Position numbers and translations under genes: made by a program. This document shows, piece after piece, positions 9,896-18,142 of a stretch of DNA of 64,000 bases (positions are counted from its first letter, which is position 1; the number at the start of each line of letters is the position of its first letter). A model generated the notes under the pieces. It was not told where the DNA came from. It saw only the letters and a list, made by a program, of their open reading frames with translations, and made no database searches. The DNA is from Citrifermentans bemidjiense Bem (GTDB lineage Bacteria; Desulfobacterota; Desulfuromonadia; Geobacterales; Geobacteraceae): NCBI RefSeq assembly GCF_000020725.1, contig NC_011146.1, positions 2,603,501 through 2,667,500 of the forward strand, in the 5' to 3' direction.

Positions 9896-10142
9896 GAGTT
9901 ACCCGTTTTTGTAGCCATTCTTTATTTTGAACTTCGGTCTGTGCCAACAGATGTGCCGGTTGATCAACGCGGCGACCACATACCCTAGCACAAGCAGCCC
10001 TCAAACGCATACATCATTTTCTGGGAGCCTTGCAGCGGCAACGACTTCTCTGTCTCATACTGCTCGACGCGCGTCTCCGAACCCGGAAGGCTCGTGATGA
10101 TTCGGTGGCCGTCTGTCTCGCTGAAACCGCAAAAGCTAGCAG

Positions 10143-10170
10143 AAAAAAATGGGAGCCGTTTTTGGCTCCC
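10143..10170 (-). terminator. Intrinsic terminator, minus strand
   Basis: Perfect GGGAGCC...GGCTCCC stem with a six-base loop, followed on the minus strand by ATTTTTTT. The nearest upstream minus-strand gene is the receiver protein at 10455-10814, so this probably ends a transcript with a roughly 285-base untranslated 3' part. A second hairpin (GGCCTG/CAGGCC) lies at about 10213-10232. Confidence 0.75.
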
Positions 10171-10260
10171 ACTCGCCTTGCGGCGAAGATTCATCCTAAA
10201 GAAAACCTGTGGCCTGCAACTGATACAGGCCGCTTAACGGCTTAGATCCACTCCTTGTCG

Positions 10261-10440
10261 ACTACGTCATTCCATCAGCAAACATAGCATCGCATCGCTC
10301 ATAGCATCAGAAAAAAAAGATCACATACAAATGATTGCATCCATTACACAACACTCGCATAGCATCACATGCAGAGAAACCACATACAAGCAAGAACATA
10401 ACAAAGTCAATTCACATAACATAGCAGTCAAAGAACACGC
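10261..10440. repeat. G-poor region with scattered CATAGCATC and CACATACAA motifs
   Basis: The stretch is strikingly poor in G on the plus strand. CATAGCATC or close forms occur three times, and CACATACAA or CACATAACA forms three to four times. No frame in it looks coding. It lies between the receiver gene and its terminator, so it would be transcribed as untranslated RNA if that transcript extends this far. Together with 9896-10260 it makes up a region of about 560 bases with no gene that I can support. Confidence 0.5.
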
Positions 10441-10454
10441 TGATTGCAATTCAA

Positions 10455-10814
10455 CTAACTAGCGCACAACTCCTCGTACAACTGGGACGGCAGAAACGGT
10501 TTTCTTAGCAGGCTGCTCCGACCGGTACGGAGTTCGGCCGGGGGGGTCTCGAATTTCGAGAAACCACCGCTGCAAAAGACGATCCGGGAAGAGTGGGCGA
10601 ATTCACGGATCTCGCGGGCAGCCTCCACCCCGGTCTTCAGGGGCATGTCGATGTCCATGATGGTGACGTCGGGACGGTGCGCGCGGAACTTCTCCACAGC
10701 CTCGATGCCGTTAGCGGCCTCTGCAACGATGGTGTGCCCTTGCTTTTCAATCATGTGACGGAGCATCACCCTTATGTCCTCTACATCGTCTACGATCAGA
10801 ACCCTTCGTTTCAT
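10455..10814 (-). CDS. Single-domain response regulator (CheY-like)
   Basis: A 119-residue receiver domain with no output domain. It shows the acidic pair in LIVDDVED, the phosphoacceptor Asp in VTIMDIDMP and a C-terminal KPF lysine. I place the start at ATG 10814 because GAGG lies six bases ahead of it; an in-frame ATG at 10826 overlaps that site. The usual Thr/Ser position reads FCSGG. It has no adjacent kinase, so its partner must be elsewhere. It probably works through phosphorylation-dependent binding to another protein. Confidence 0.88.
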   Translation of the reverse strand: MKRRVLIVDDVEDIRVMLRHMIEKQGHTIVAEAANGIEAVEKFRAHRPDVTIMDIDMPLKTGVEAAREIREFAHSSRIVFCSGGFSKFETPPAELRTGRSSLLRKPFLPSQLYEELCAS

Positions 10815-11290
10815 ATCAAACCTCATTGCATTGGAAAACCGGGCTCGGCACCTCAACCCGCGATGCTCCACTACTTGCTTAAGGCATGCCCAAACCCCTA
10901 GTTTCGTATTCCTTCTCACAAGCAGAAGAGATAAGAGCAGTTTTATTAAAGAGCCAGGATAGGTTAAGCTTCCGAACCTACCGCAATTATTCAGGTTATG
11001 CTGCGAACCTCGCCCACTATTAAATTCTCCAGCCCCGTCCGGCACATGCCGGCATAACGGCACCTACATCGCCCTCAGTCGTGCGCGCACCGGGCACGGG
11101 GACAAGTGGAGTTACTCAGTCTTTTCACCGGATTTTTGGAGAAATCAACGCGAAATGGCGGAAATCTTGGTATCGTTGCGGTTTTGCGGTGCTGAAGGGT
11201 TACTTGATTTTGAAGGGCTGACGACTAGACTTTGCAAGGTTTTCGAAAGCACCGGCTCCTGAAGATACCAGGAACCACAAGGAGGATGTC
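10815..11290. other. Divergent intergenic region, no gene seen
   Basis: About 475 bases separate the minus-strand receiver gene from the plus-strand DUF2007 gene. A possible plus-strand promoter is TTGATT (11204) and TAGACT (11226) with 16-base spacing. A small GGCAC/GTGCC-like hairpin lies near 11040. Nothing else is supportable. Confidence 0.35.
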
Positions 11291-11476
11291 ATGGTGAGGT
11301 TCTACAACCCGAAGGATGAAGCGGATCTGGCGCGCGTGGAGGCTATTCTCTGCAAAGGAGGGATCGAGTATTTCCTGCGAGATGCAAAGGCAGGCGCCGC
11401 CAAGGAAATAGAGGTGGCAGAAGAGGATGTGCCTAAAGCAGAGGAATTGATGCTGCAGGATAAAACAAGTAAGTAA
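11291..11476 (+). CDS. Small DUF2007-like protein
   Basis: A 61-residue protein with an excellent ribosome site (AAGGAGG six bases ahead). The pattern VRFYNPKDEADLARVEAIL, then a Gly-Ile segment, then EIEVAEEDVPKAEELM matches the fold and length of DUF2007, a small ferredoxin-like domain sometimes labelled putative signal-transducing protein. Its biochemical role is unknown. It is alone on the plus strand and converges on the flavin-reductase-like gene, leaving only three bases between stops. Confidence 0.7.
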   Translation: MVRFYNPKDEADLARVEAILCKGGIEYFLRDAKAGAAKEIEVAEEDVPKAEELMLQDKTSK

Positions 11477-11479
11477 GCA

Positions 11480-11875
11480 CTACCCCAGGGGGCGGTCCGA
11501 GTGGGCGTCGGCCGTAAAGACCATTACTTTCTCCACCCGGATCTCCAGCCTCCACTGTACTTGGGGGAGACCGGTGGGCTCCAGTTCGGGCGCATAGCCA
11601 TTCAGCACCGCAGTGTCCACCGTCTTTTCCACCCGCCCCAGGAACTGAAACCCGTTTCCGGTAACCGGGTCGGCGATGACGACCGCCACGCTGGCATTTT
11701 CATCCAAATTCTTCAGGCTGGTCTGGCAAAACCACGACTCGAACACCAATCTGTCCGGTTCCATAATGGAGATGCCCCGACCCGCCGCCAGGTGTGGATT
11801 CCCTTCGGCATCGGCAGTAGCCACAAAGGCATGCCCTACCCTATCTACGAAATGCCTGATCTCTTCGTTGATCAT
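11480..11875 (-). CDS. Pyridoxamine 5'-phosphate oxidase-like FMN-binding protein
   Basis: A 131-residue protein with the split-barrel PPOX pattern: HAFVATADAEGNPHLA near 15-30, a FESWFC strand, then NASVAVVIADP and GFQFLGRVEK. Members bind FMN or F420/heme and act as small oxidoreductases or flavin carriers; the substrate cannot be told from sequence. Start chosen at ATG 11875 because AGGAGG lies nine bases upstream. The leader upstream contains a strong hairpin (12043-12079). Single gene, converging on DUF2007. Confidence 0.8.
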   Translation of the reverse strand: MINEEIRHFVDRVGHAFVATADAEGNPHLAAGRGISIMEPDRLVFESWFCQTSLKNLDENASVAVVIADPVTGNGFQFLGRVEKTVDTAVLNGYAPELEPTGLPQVQWRLEIRVEKVMVFTADAHSDRPLG

Positions 11876-12042
11876 GTAGACATACCTCCTTTTGCCAATG
11901 CGGACCAGCCTCCGGTGCCACCGGACCCGAATCGGCACCCTTCGGGAAGGATGCCCGCTGTTGGCCATGAGACAGCTACTATTTCGAGCGGCAGCGGTTT
12001 GTTTCAAACAGATCTTCCTGCCTCGCATTACATTTCCCCTTT

Positions 12043-12079
12043 CGGAGTTGCGATGGCCCTTCGGGGCCGCCAAACTCCG
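12043..12079 (-). other. Strong hairpin in the leader of the PPOX-like gene
   Basis: CGGAGTT pairs with AACTCCG, and inside it GGCCC pairs with GGGCC across a tetraloop (CGAA on the minus strand, TTCG on the plus). No T-tract follows on either strand, so it is not a standard terminator. It sits about 170 bases upstream of the gene start. The leader between 11876 and 12272 contains no credible gene. A structured regulatory RNA is possible, but it matches no riboswitch that I know. Confidence 0.4.
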
Positions 12080-12272
12080 ATACCACCTGCAGAAAATGCC
12101 GATAGCCGACCCTGAAATCAAACCGTGAAACATGCGACGGCAAACACGAAGCTGTCTTTTTTGAGCGTGCCTCTTGATTTAACCAGGCGTCAGCACTAGC
12201 TTCTTGTAGCACTGAGTAAAAATTAGTCAAGACGGTGGGTTTTGAAGATTTGGAGCCGGTCAGGGAGACGCG

Positions 12273-13355
12273 ATGCAGAGTGAAGGACGAGGTTCGATGG
12301 GGCGCGACGAGGGAGGCTGCGTCAAGGAGGCGGCGCCGATTCCCCCGGAATCCGCTTTCCAAGTGACTCCGGGTGAAGGATCTGACATACTTGCCGCCAT
12401 GGAAAACGAGCAGGAAGAAAACTCGGAGAGTGTGGAAGAGTGGGTGGCGGTGCCGCCGACCAAGGTGGAAGCCAAGGCCGGGACGCGCCTTGCCCAGCGC
12501 CGTGCTCGGCTTTGGGCTCTGGTGCTGGAAGCGCGCTACATCGAAAACCGGGTCGAGCTTGAAGGGGGAGGATGGCAAGTACTGGTCCCAAAATCACGGC
12601 TGGAGGACGCCTGCCGCGAACTGCGCCTTTACGTCGAGGAGAACCGCAACTGGCCTCCTTTCCTGCCTCCGGTCCGCCCGATGGCTAAAAACACGCTCCC
12701 CACCCTGTGCTTACTGCTGCTGCTCGCCACCTTCCACAACCTGACCAACCTCGACCTGACCCTGATGGGGCGCCAACCGGTGGACTGGGCCGAGATTGGC
12801 AGCGCTCATGCCAGCGCCATCCTGCGTGGCGAGTGGTGGCGCGTCATCACCGCGCTAACCCTGCACGCGGACGCGCTGCACCTCATGAGCAACCTCGCCA
12901 TCGGCGGGTTCTTCGTCATCTACCTCTGCCGGGACCTCGGCTCAGGGCTCGCCTGGACTCTGCTTCTGGCCTCAGGGGCCTGTGGGAACCTCGCCAACGC
13001 CTATATTCAGCTCCCAAGCCACAATTCGGTCGGCTCCTCCACAGCGGTCTTCGGGGCGGTAGGCATCCTGGGGGCGATTTCCATGATGCGCTACCGGCAC
13101 CACCTGCGCAGACGCTGGCCCCTGCCGGTCGCTGCGGCGCTCGCGCTGCTGGTGCTTCTGGGCACCGAAGGGGAACGGACCGACCTGGGTTCGCACCTCT
13201 TCGGCTTCTGCTTCGGCTCCCTATTCGGTGTGGTTGCGGAACTTCTGATGGGATATCTGGGGCAGCCGAAGCGGCTGGTCAACGCGCTCCTCGCGCTGGC
13301 CAGCGCCTCAGTAGTCATCGCCGCCTGGATATCAGCACTTAGTTCTCAGGGGTAG
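12273..13355 (+). CDS. Rhomboid-family intramembrane serine protease
   Basis: A 360-residue protein with a soluble N-terminal region (about 1-145, including an acidic stretch near 40-60) and a C-terminal rhomboid core of six or seven membrane helices. The core keeps the conserved HxxSN of TM2 (LHLMSNLAIGG), the GxSx active-site motif with Ser256 (GSSTAVFG) and the catalytic His308 in SHLFGFCFG. Rhomboids cleave membrane proteins within or beside their transmembrane helices; the target is unknown. Start at 12273 is supported by GGAGACGC; a shorter start at residue 42 would trim the acidic region. Monocistronic and convergent with the next gene. Confidence 0.92.
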   Translation: MQSEGRGSMGRDEGGCVKEAAPIPPESAFQVTPGEGSDILAAMENEQEENSESVEEWVAVPPTKVEAKAGTRLAQRRARLWALVLEARYIENRVELEGGGWQVLVPKSRLEDACRELRLYVEENRNWPPFLPPVRPMAKNTLPTLCLLLLLATFHNLTNLDLTLMGRQPVDWAEIGSAHASAILRGEWWRVITALTLHADALHLMSNLAIGGFFVIYLCRDLGSGLAWTLLLASGACGNLANAYIQLPSHNSVGSSTAVFGAVGILGAISMMRYRHHLRRRWPLPVAAALALLVLLGTEGERTDLGSHLFGFCFGSLFGVVAELLMGYLGQPKRLVNALLALASASVVIAAWISALSSQG

Positions 13356-13363
13356 CACCTGGT

Positions 13364-13861
13364 TCAGTCGTGCCCGCCGCGACCGTGGTCATCACGATGA
13401 CCTTCCCCCTTGTGTTCCCCATGTCCGCGATACTCCCCTCTCCCACCCTTGCCGCCGCGATACTCGTTTCTCTCCTTCTTCCACTGGCCGTACGGTATGT
13501 GACGCTCTTTCACGTAGACGCTGCGGTAGTCGCCGGGTACGCGATACACCGGCCGTGGCACGGCGCTACGCGACACCACGCGCCAGGGGCCGTTGTACTC
13601 GCGCGAACGGTACCAGCGATCCCCGCGGGGGGACCACCAGTAGCCGCTGTAAAAGAAGAGATCGACGTCGAATTGCGGGACGAAATAAACGCCGGAGCCG
13701 GGCACCACCGCCACGGCAGGGGGCTCGGCAATCACTATGGGCGGGCCGATATTGACGCTCAGGTTGACGCCTGCCGCAGCGCTGCAGGTCATAACGGCCA
13801 GAAGCAGTACGGGAAGAAAGATTGCCTGGCGAAAGAAATGGATCTGATGATGTCTTTCCAT
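13364..13861 (-). CDS. Exported small protein with aromatic repeat and Gly/His-rich tail
   Basis: The 165-residue product begins with a signal peptide (about 1-30; LPVLLLAVMTCSAAAG), supported by GAGGAGGTCTC ahead of the ATG. The mature part contains GYWWSPRGDRWYRSREYNGPW near 72-92, a Trp/Tyr-rich motif typical of small periplasmic or outer-membrane-associated proteins of unknown function. The last 35 residues are rich in Gly, His and Arg and could bind metal, which is inference. No catalytic motif is visible. Confidence 0.7.
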   Translation of the reverse strand: MERHHQIHFFRQAIFLPVLLLAVMTCSAAAGVNLSVNIGPPIVIAEPPAVAVVPGSGVYFVPQFDVDLFFYSGYWWSPRGDRWYRSREYNGPWRVVSRSAVPRPVYRVPGDYRSVYVKERHIPYGQWKKERNEYRGGKGGRGEYRGHGEHKGEGHRDDHGRGGHD

Positions 13862-14247
13862 GAGACCTCCTCGTGAAAACTAGTAGCAGTAAAAAGCACC
13901 CATGCTCATAAGAAGGTTTGCCACTGGATCAAGTCGTGCCAACCGGAAACCGAGCCATGGGTTCAGCATATATTTTAATACTCAGTGGCTTCGAATTCAA
14001 CATTCTGCTACAGGCTCGTGCAGCAACCGGGTGCCTCTCAGAGAAAGGGAAGCGGCTTTCCTGTTCGATATGCCAGTGCCTGGCGCACCGCAATCAGTAC
14101 TCCGTCCTTATCGCAGACCCTAATGTCACAGGTCGCAGTGCGCTTGGTGCTTATAACTCTAACTGATCCCCCAAACGAGAAGCGGCATCCTTTCCGGTCC
14201 AGGTGGCCGTATCGGATGCCGCTCTTTTTGAAATGACCTGCCGGTCC
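13862..14247. other. Intergenic region with a terminator hairpin at 14181-14223
   Basis: The short frames here do not look coding. A perfect 10-bp stem (AGCGGCATCC with GGATGCCGCT) is followed on the plus strand by CTTTTTG, giving a plus-oriented intrinsic terminator although no plus-strand gene precedes it within 800 bases. It abuts the stop of the minus-strand receiver gene and may simply end that transcript in a bidirectional way. Confidence 0.6.
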
Positions 14248-14643
14248 CTATCGCTTCATAAGCCCCAGCTTCGAAAGCACATTGAAAAGCCCATCCTTGG
14301 AGACCGGTTTGACCAGGTACGCAGCGGACTGCGCGTTGCAAAAGGACTCCATGGCGTCGTTGGAGGAGTTGAGTGCAGTCAGCATGACGATATTTACCCT
14401 TTTCGTCGGTTTTTGCTCCTTCTCGATATGCCGGATTGCCTTCGCTGCATCATGGCCGCTCATGCCGGGCATCATGATGTCCATGATGACGAGGTCGAAG
14501 GGGTCATCCGCCGTCAACGCCGCGTTGTACTTCTCAAGCGCCTCGACGCCGTTGCCCGCCTGATGGCAATCAGCCGTCGCACTGAGGAGGGTGGCCACGA
14601 AATCGCGGCAAAAGACTTCGTCGTCTACTATCAAACACTTCAT
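14248..14643 (-). CDS. Single-domain response regulator (CheY-like)
   Basis: A 131-residue receiver with the acidic pair in CLIVDDEVF, phosphoacceptor Asp in LVIMDIMMPGMSG, conserved Thr in VMLTALNSS and Lys in VKPVSK. No output domain. GGGGGAAGATT precedes the ATG. It stands alone, so the kinase that feeds it is not in view. The family is certain; a role in chemotaxis or in a phosphorelay cannot be separated from this sequence. Confidence 0.9.
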   Translation of the reverse strand: MKCLIVDDEVFCRDFVATLLSATADCHQAGNGVEALEKYNAALTADDPFDLVIMDIMMPGMSGHDAAKAIRHIEKEQKPTKRVNIVMLTALNSSNDAMESFCNAQSAAYLVKPVSKDGLFNVLSKLGLMKR

Positions 14644-14834
14644 AATCTTCCCCCACTGTTACAGGTCGAGTATTGGGCTCCCAGGAACATCTGGCCATCG
14701 GAATGTCCAGCTAGGATTCCTATCGGCTCATTGGGACGGTACTTTAGCATCTCAATGAAAAAAGCCGATGGCGTGTATGCGGGTACCTAAGGAGGGGGCG
14801 AAGGGACGTTGCATGAGTCGAGGAAGGCGACAAA

Positions 14835-14869
14835 GCAAAGGGGGCAGCGTTCAGGCTACCCCCCTTTGC
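14835..14869 (-). terminator. Hairpin after the E2 gene
   Basis: GCAAAGGGGG pairs with CCCCCTTTGC around a 15-base loop, 29 bases past the E2 stop. The following minus-strand sequence (TTTGTCGCC) is a weak U-tract. Confidence 0.6.
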
Positions 14870-14897
14870 AAAGGAACAAACGTGGACGGTTGCAGGT

Positions 14898-16340
14898 TCA
14901 GATGAGAAGCCGGACTGGGTTCTCCAGGATTTCCTTCAATCCGGCCAGAAATTGTGCGGCATAGGCGCCGTCAACCACACGATGGTCGGCGGAAAGGGTG
15001 ACCTTCATGACCTTTGTGCTGTTCAGCACGCCTGAATTTACCCTGGCGACTTCGGAGACGGTCCCGACGGCAAGTACTCCCGACTGGGAGGGATAGATGA
15101 TGGCGCTGAAACTACCGACACCAAACATGCCGAGGTTGGAAATGGAGAAGGTCCCGCCGTGCATCTCCTGTTCGCTGAGGCTGCCGGAGCGGGCACGTTC
15201 CACGAGCTTTTTTGCTTCCTGTGCGATATCCAGCAACGAGCGCTTCTGGCAAGCCGAGAGCACCGGCATGAGAACGCCATCAGACATACCTACCGCTATC
15301 GCTATGTTGATGTCGCTATGGAACTGCAGCCCTTCCGGCGTAAAGCTCGCGTTCAGCTGCGGGAACTGTGAGAGCGCCAGAGCCACCGCTTTCACGATGA
15401 GATCGTTGACGCTGACCGGCATGCCGCCTTGCTTCAACTGGCGCCGGACCGCTTCAGCCTCGTCCATCTCGACATCCACGGTGACTGTGAAGTGCGGGAT
15501 GTTATGCCAGGATTCGGTCACCGTCCTGGCGACAGCGCTCCGCAGCCGCGACATCGGCCTCGGCCCCTCGCCCTGAGGCGCGGGCGCCGCTTCAGCGGCA
15601 GCCTGGGGAGCTTGACCAGCCGGCGCAGATTCCTTCTTTTGCAACTTCAGGTCGGTGAGCAGAATGCGCCCTTCAGGACCGCTTCCCTGTACCTGGGCGA
15701 GATCAACCCCCAGCTCACGGGCACAGCGTCTGACCATGGGTGCAGCCTTTTCCCGCCCGGCTCCGGTTGCAAGCTCAGCGCTCGGGGCGGCCCCCTCCTG
15801 CAAAGACTCCGGGCGGTACGGTTCTTTCGGCTCGCCGGCAGGCTGCGACTCTTCAGCGCCGGGCCAGGGAGGCGCGGCCGGGGCCTGTTTTTCCCCTTCC
15901 GGTGGAACAAGGTCGACGGCCGTGCCAGGTTTCGCCCCTTTCGCGCCAGGCGGCTCTGCGGCTGACGATACAGGCTCTCCCCCACCTGGCTCTGGTTTCG
16001 GCGCGGCCGGGGGTCCGGCGGGAGCCTCCTCTTGCGGCCTTGCCGGTTCAGGCTCCACGTGCGGCACCGGTGCCGACTGCTGCGTAGCGCCAGCTCCCTT
16101 TTCACCGGCCTTGCCGACGACGGCGATCACCGTTCCTACCGGCACCAGGTCCCCAGTCTGCACCCTTATCTCAAGCAACTCGCCCGAGACGTAGGCTTCC
16201 AGTTCCATGTTCGCCTTGTCGGTCTCGACCTCGGCAATCACCTCGCCGCGGGTCACCGTCTCCCCTACTCTCTTCTTCCAGGAGACTAGCCTCCCCTCGG
16301 TCATGGTGTCGGACAGTTTCGGCATGACGATCTCGTTCAT
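14898..16340 (-). CDS. 2-oxoacid dehydrogenase complex E2 (dihydrolipoamide acyltransferase)
   Basis: 480 residues: lipoyl domain (about 1-78, lipoylated Lys in ETDKANMELE), a long Pro/Ala/Glu linker (about 80-195), an E3/E1-binding peripheral-subunit domain (about 200-235, VRRCARELGVDL), a second linker, and the acyltransferase core (about 255-480) ending with the catalytic SADHRVVDG. It transfers an acyl group from lipoate to CoA and forms the core of the complex. It starts nine bases behind the E1-beta stop with GAGGAGCCGCC as ribosome site. Pyruvate is the likeliest substrate, but acetoin or branched-chain 2-oxoacids are possible; no E3 gene is in the window. Confidence 0.93.
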   Translation of the reverse strand: MNEIVMPKLSDTMTEGRLVSWKKRVGETVTRGEVIAEVETDKANMELEAYVSGELLEIRVQTGDLVPVGTVIAVVGKAGEKGAGATQQSAPVPHVEPEPARPQEEAPAGPPAAPKPEPGGGEPVSSAAEPPGAKGAKPGTAVDLVPPEGEKQAPAAPPWPGAEESQPAGEPKEPYRPESLQEGAAPSAELATGAGREKAAPMVRRCARELGVDLAQVQGSGPEGRILLTDLKLQKKESAPAGQAPQAAAEAAPAPQGEGPRPMSRLRSAVARTVTESWHNIPHFTVTVDVEMDEAEAVRRQLKQGGMPVSVNDLIVKAVALALSQFPQLNASFTPEGLQFHSDINIAIAVGMSDGVLMPVLSACQKRSLLDIAQEAKKLVERARSGSLSEQEMHGGTFSISNLGMFGVGSFSAIIYPSQSGVLAVGTVSEVARVNSGVLNSTKVMKVTLSADHRVVDGAYAAQFLAGLKEILENPVRLLI

Positions 16341-16349
16341 GGCGGCTCC

Positions 16350-17336
16350 TCAGTATGATTCGTTTAGAAGATCCCGGACGCCCTGCACTATCCCCTCGAC
16401 CTGCGGGATGCAGACCTTCTCGATTTTGCGCGAATAGGGCATCGGCACGTCGAGCCCGGAGATGCGCCTGACCGGCGCCAGCAGGGTATCGAAACAGCGC
16501 TCGTAGATGCGCGACGCGATATCCCCCCCAAGCCCCGCATTCCTCCAGCACTCTTCCACCACGACCGCCCGGCCGGTCTTCGACACGGAGCTAAGGAAGG
16601 TCTCGCTATCGAGCGGGGTGAGGGTGCGCAGGTCGATCACCTCGCAGGAGACGCCTTCCTTCTCGAGCAATTGCGCCGCCTGCAGGCACAGGATGGACAT
16701 GCGACCGTAGCCGATGAGCGTCACCGCGTCGCCTGCGCGCATGATGGAGGCCTTGCCGAACGGAACCAGGTGCTCGGGGTCTTCGGGAACTTCTCCCTTG
16801 CTGTTGTAGAGAAGCTCGTGCTCAAGGAATATCACCGGGTTATCGGTACGGATCGAGCTCTTGAGGAGCCCTTTGGCGTCGGCCGGGGTCGCGGGATAAG
16901 CAACAAGCATCCCGGGGCAGTGCATGAAGTAGCTTTCCAGGCTCTGCGAGTGCTGGGCGCCCAGCTGGCTCCCCCCGCCGCCCGGCATCCTGATCACCAT
17001 CGGGACCGAGGTCTGGCCGCCGAACATGTAGCGGACCTTCGCCATGTGGTTCACGATCTGGTCCATGGCAAGGAGCGCGAAGTTTACCGTCATCAGTTCG
17101 GCTACCGGCCGAACCCCAGCCATGGCGGCGCCAACGGCCACCCCGACGATGGTGTTTTCCGAAATCGGGCAATCTCGGACCCTCAGCTCGCCGAACTCGG
17201 AGAGCAGCCCGCGGGTCACCTTGAAGGCCCCCTCGTAGAGGGCTACGTCTTCACCGTAGACCACCACCTTCTTGTCACGCCGCATCTCTTCTTTAAGCGC
17301 CAGGTTAATGGCGTCGCGGTAGGTCATTTCAGGCAT
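16350..17336 (-). CDS. 2-oxoacid dehydrogenase E1 beta subunit
   Basis: 328 residues with the transketolase pyrimidine-binding domain (about 4-180) and C-terminal domain (about 195-320). Typical phrases are GEDVALYEGAFKVTRGL, FGELRVRDCPISENTIVG, GGQTSVPMVIR and AVVVEECWRNAGLGG. With the alpha subunit it forms the thiamine-diphosphate enzyme that decarboxylates the 2-oxoacid and acylates E2. Its partner alpha gene is not adjacent but lies 4.9 kb upstream at 22278-23255, on the same strand and in the right order. With a terminator after alpha, this gene needs its own promoter; only weak boxes are visible in 17337-17541. Confidence 0.95.
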   Translation of the reverse strand: MPEMTYRDAINLALKEEMRRDKKVVVYGEDVALYEGAFKVTRGLLSEFGELRVRDCPISENTIVGVAVGAAMAGVRPVAELMTVNFALLAMDQIVNHMAKVRYMFGGQTSVPMVIRMPGGGGSQLGAQHSQSLESYFMHCPGMLVAYPATPADAKGLLKSSIRTDNPVIFLEHELLYNSKGEVPEDPEHLVPFGKASIMRAGDAVTLIGYGRMSILCLQAAQLLEKEGVSCEVIDLRTLTPLDSETFLSSVSKTGRAVVVEECWRNAGLGGDIASRIYERCFDTLLAPVRRISGLDVPMPYSRKIEKVCIPQVEGIVQGVRDLLNESY

Positions 17337-17541
17337 TTGGTGCTCCAGTCATGCTAGTTTTAGATTAATACCAAGAGTCACAAGTTCAAAATATTATCAA
17401 ACTCCATCTTGATCACAACGGATTTGTGGCATCTCAAAGGATTGCTGTGCAGCGAAATAAGGGGGAAGGGATTCAACTGAGGGGATGTTGCAGAGAAAAA
17501 GCTGTTATATTAGCAAGCAATCAGCCTTAAATCTATAACAT

Positions 17542-17736
17542 CTATTGCCAAGCTAGGCAGGCGATACATACAGCGACAACAAACGCGACAGTCGACATGA
17601 TCCCTTGCACTTTAGTGCAAGCGTTGGAATGATGTTTTTTTCTCGCCTGTTCTGCAATCTCATTCAAGATAAAATCTGGGATGCAGCAACCGGGTCGGGT
17701 CAGCGGTTTATAGGACACCCTTTTCCTGTATGGCAT
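17542..17736 (-). CDS. Putative small membrane peptide
   Basis: A 64-residue frame with a very good ribosome site (GGGGAGG four bases before the ATG), which is the main reason to believe it. The N-terminal two-thirds is basic and polar with a Cys pair (GCCIPDF), and residues 46-64 form one hydrophobic helix (STVAFVVAVCIACLAW). This gives a tail-anchored topology. No family recognised. It lies at the edge of the AT-richer block between E1-beta and E1-alpha. Confidence 0.45.
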   Translation of the reverse strand: MPYRKRVSYKPLTRPGCCIPDFILNEIAEQARKKHHSNACTKVQGIMSTVAFVVAVCIACLAWQ

Positions 17737-17833
17737 AAAACCTCCCCAAAGAGCTTCCTACCTCAGTGGCACATAAATTCCGAAATGGCTTCATCATGAT
17801 TCGCAACATTATTTAAACCATGCATTTGGATAA

Positions 17834-18142
17834 TCAACCTGCATGCCCCTTGTGTGACATGGTAGGTTCGGTGTTAAACTGTGAGATCACTACGTGAATA
17901 CTACCGGCTAGATCACGAACTGTTTGTTCATCGAAATCACTGTCACACGCAGCATGGGCTTGACTGATAAGTTCTTTATAGTCACCGGAGGGTTCCGCAG
18001 TGCGTTTATTGTTTGCACTTTTTAACAGTGATAATTTCACTCGGTAAAGCAACGTTTCCAGGTATAGCATGTTGTTTACTGGCATATTTGATTGCCGAAC
18101 GATTCCGAGACATTCGTTAATGATGCTGTACCTGTAATCCAT
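17834..18142 (-). CDS. Small protein of unknown function
   Basis: A 102-residue soluble protein starting at ATG 18142, where GGAGGGGATAATC gives a clear ribosome site; upstream in-frame starts lack one. It is predicted helical, with DYRYSIINECLGIVRQS at the front and an acidic segment (ACDSDFDEQTVRDLAG) later. No recognised domain, signal peptide or membrane segment. Codon use is more AT-rich than the flanking metabolic genes, as in the rest of this block. Confidence 0.55.
   Translation of the reverse strand: MDYRYSIINECLGIVRQSNMPVNNMLYLETLLYRVKLSLLKSANNKRTAEPSGDYKELISQAHAACDSDFDEQTVRDLAGSIHVVISQFNTEPTMSHKGHAG

Noticed and set aside
9985-10245. Short frames on both strands around 10.1 kb
   Set aside because: Both run through the terminator hairpin at 10143-10170 and have no ribosome site.
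13902-14236. Three overlapping short plus-strand frames
   Set aside because: All lack ribosome sites and overlap each other in different frames; the region fits non-coding DNA better.
13862-14247. Possible c-di-GMP (GEMM) riboswitch upstream of the exported protein
   Set aside because: I looked on both strands for the conserved GEMM blocks, which are frequent in this group of bacteria, and did not find them in this order.
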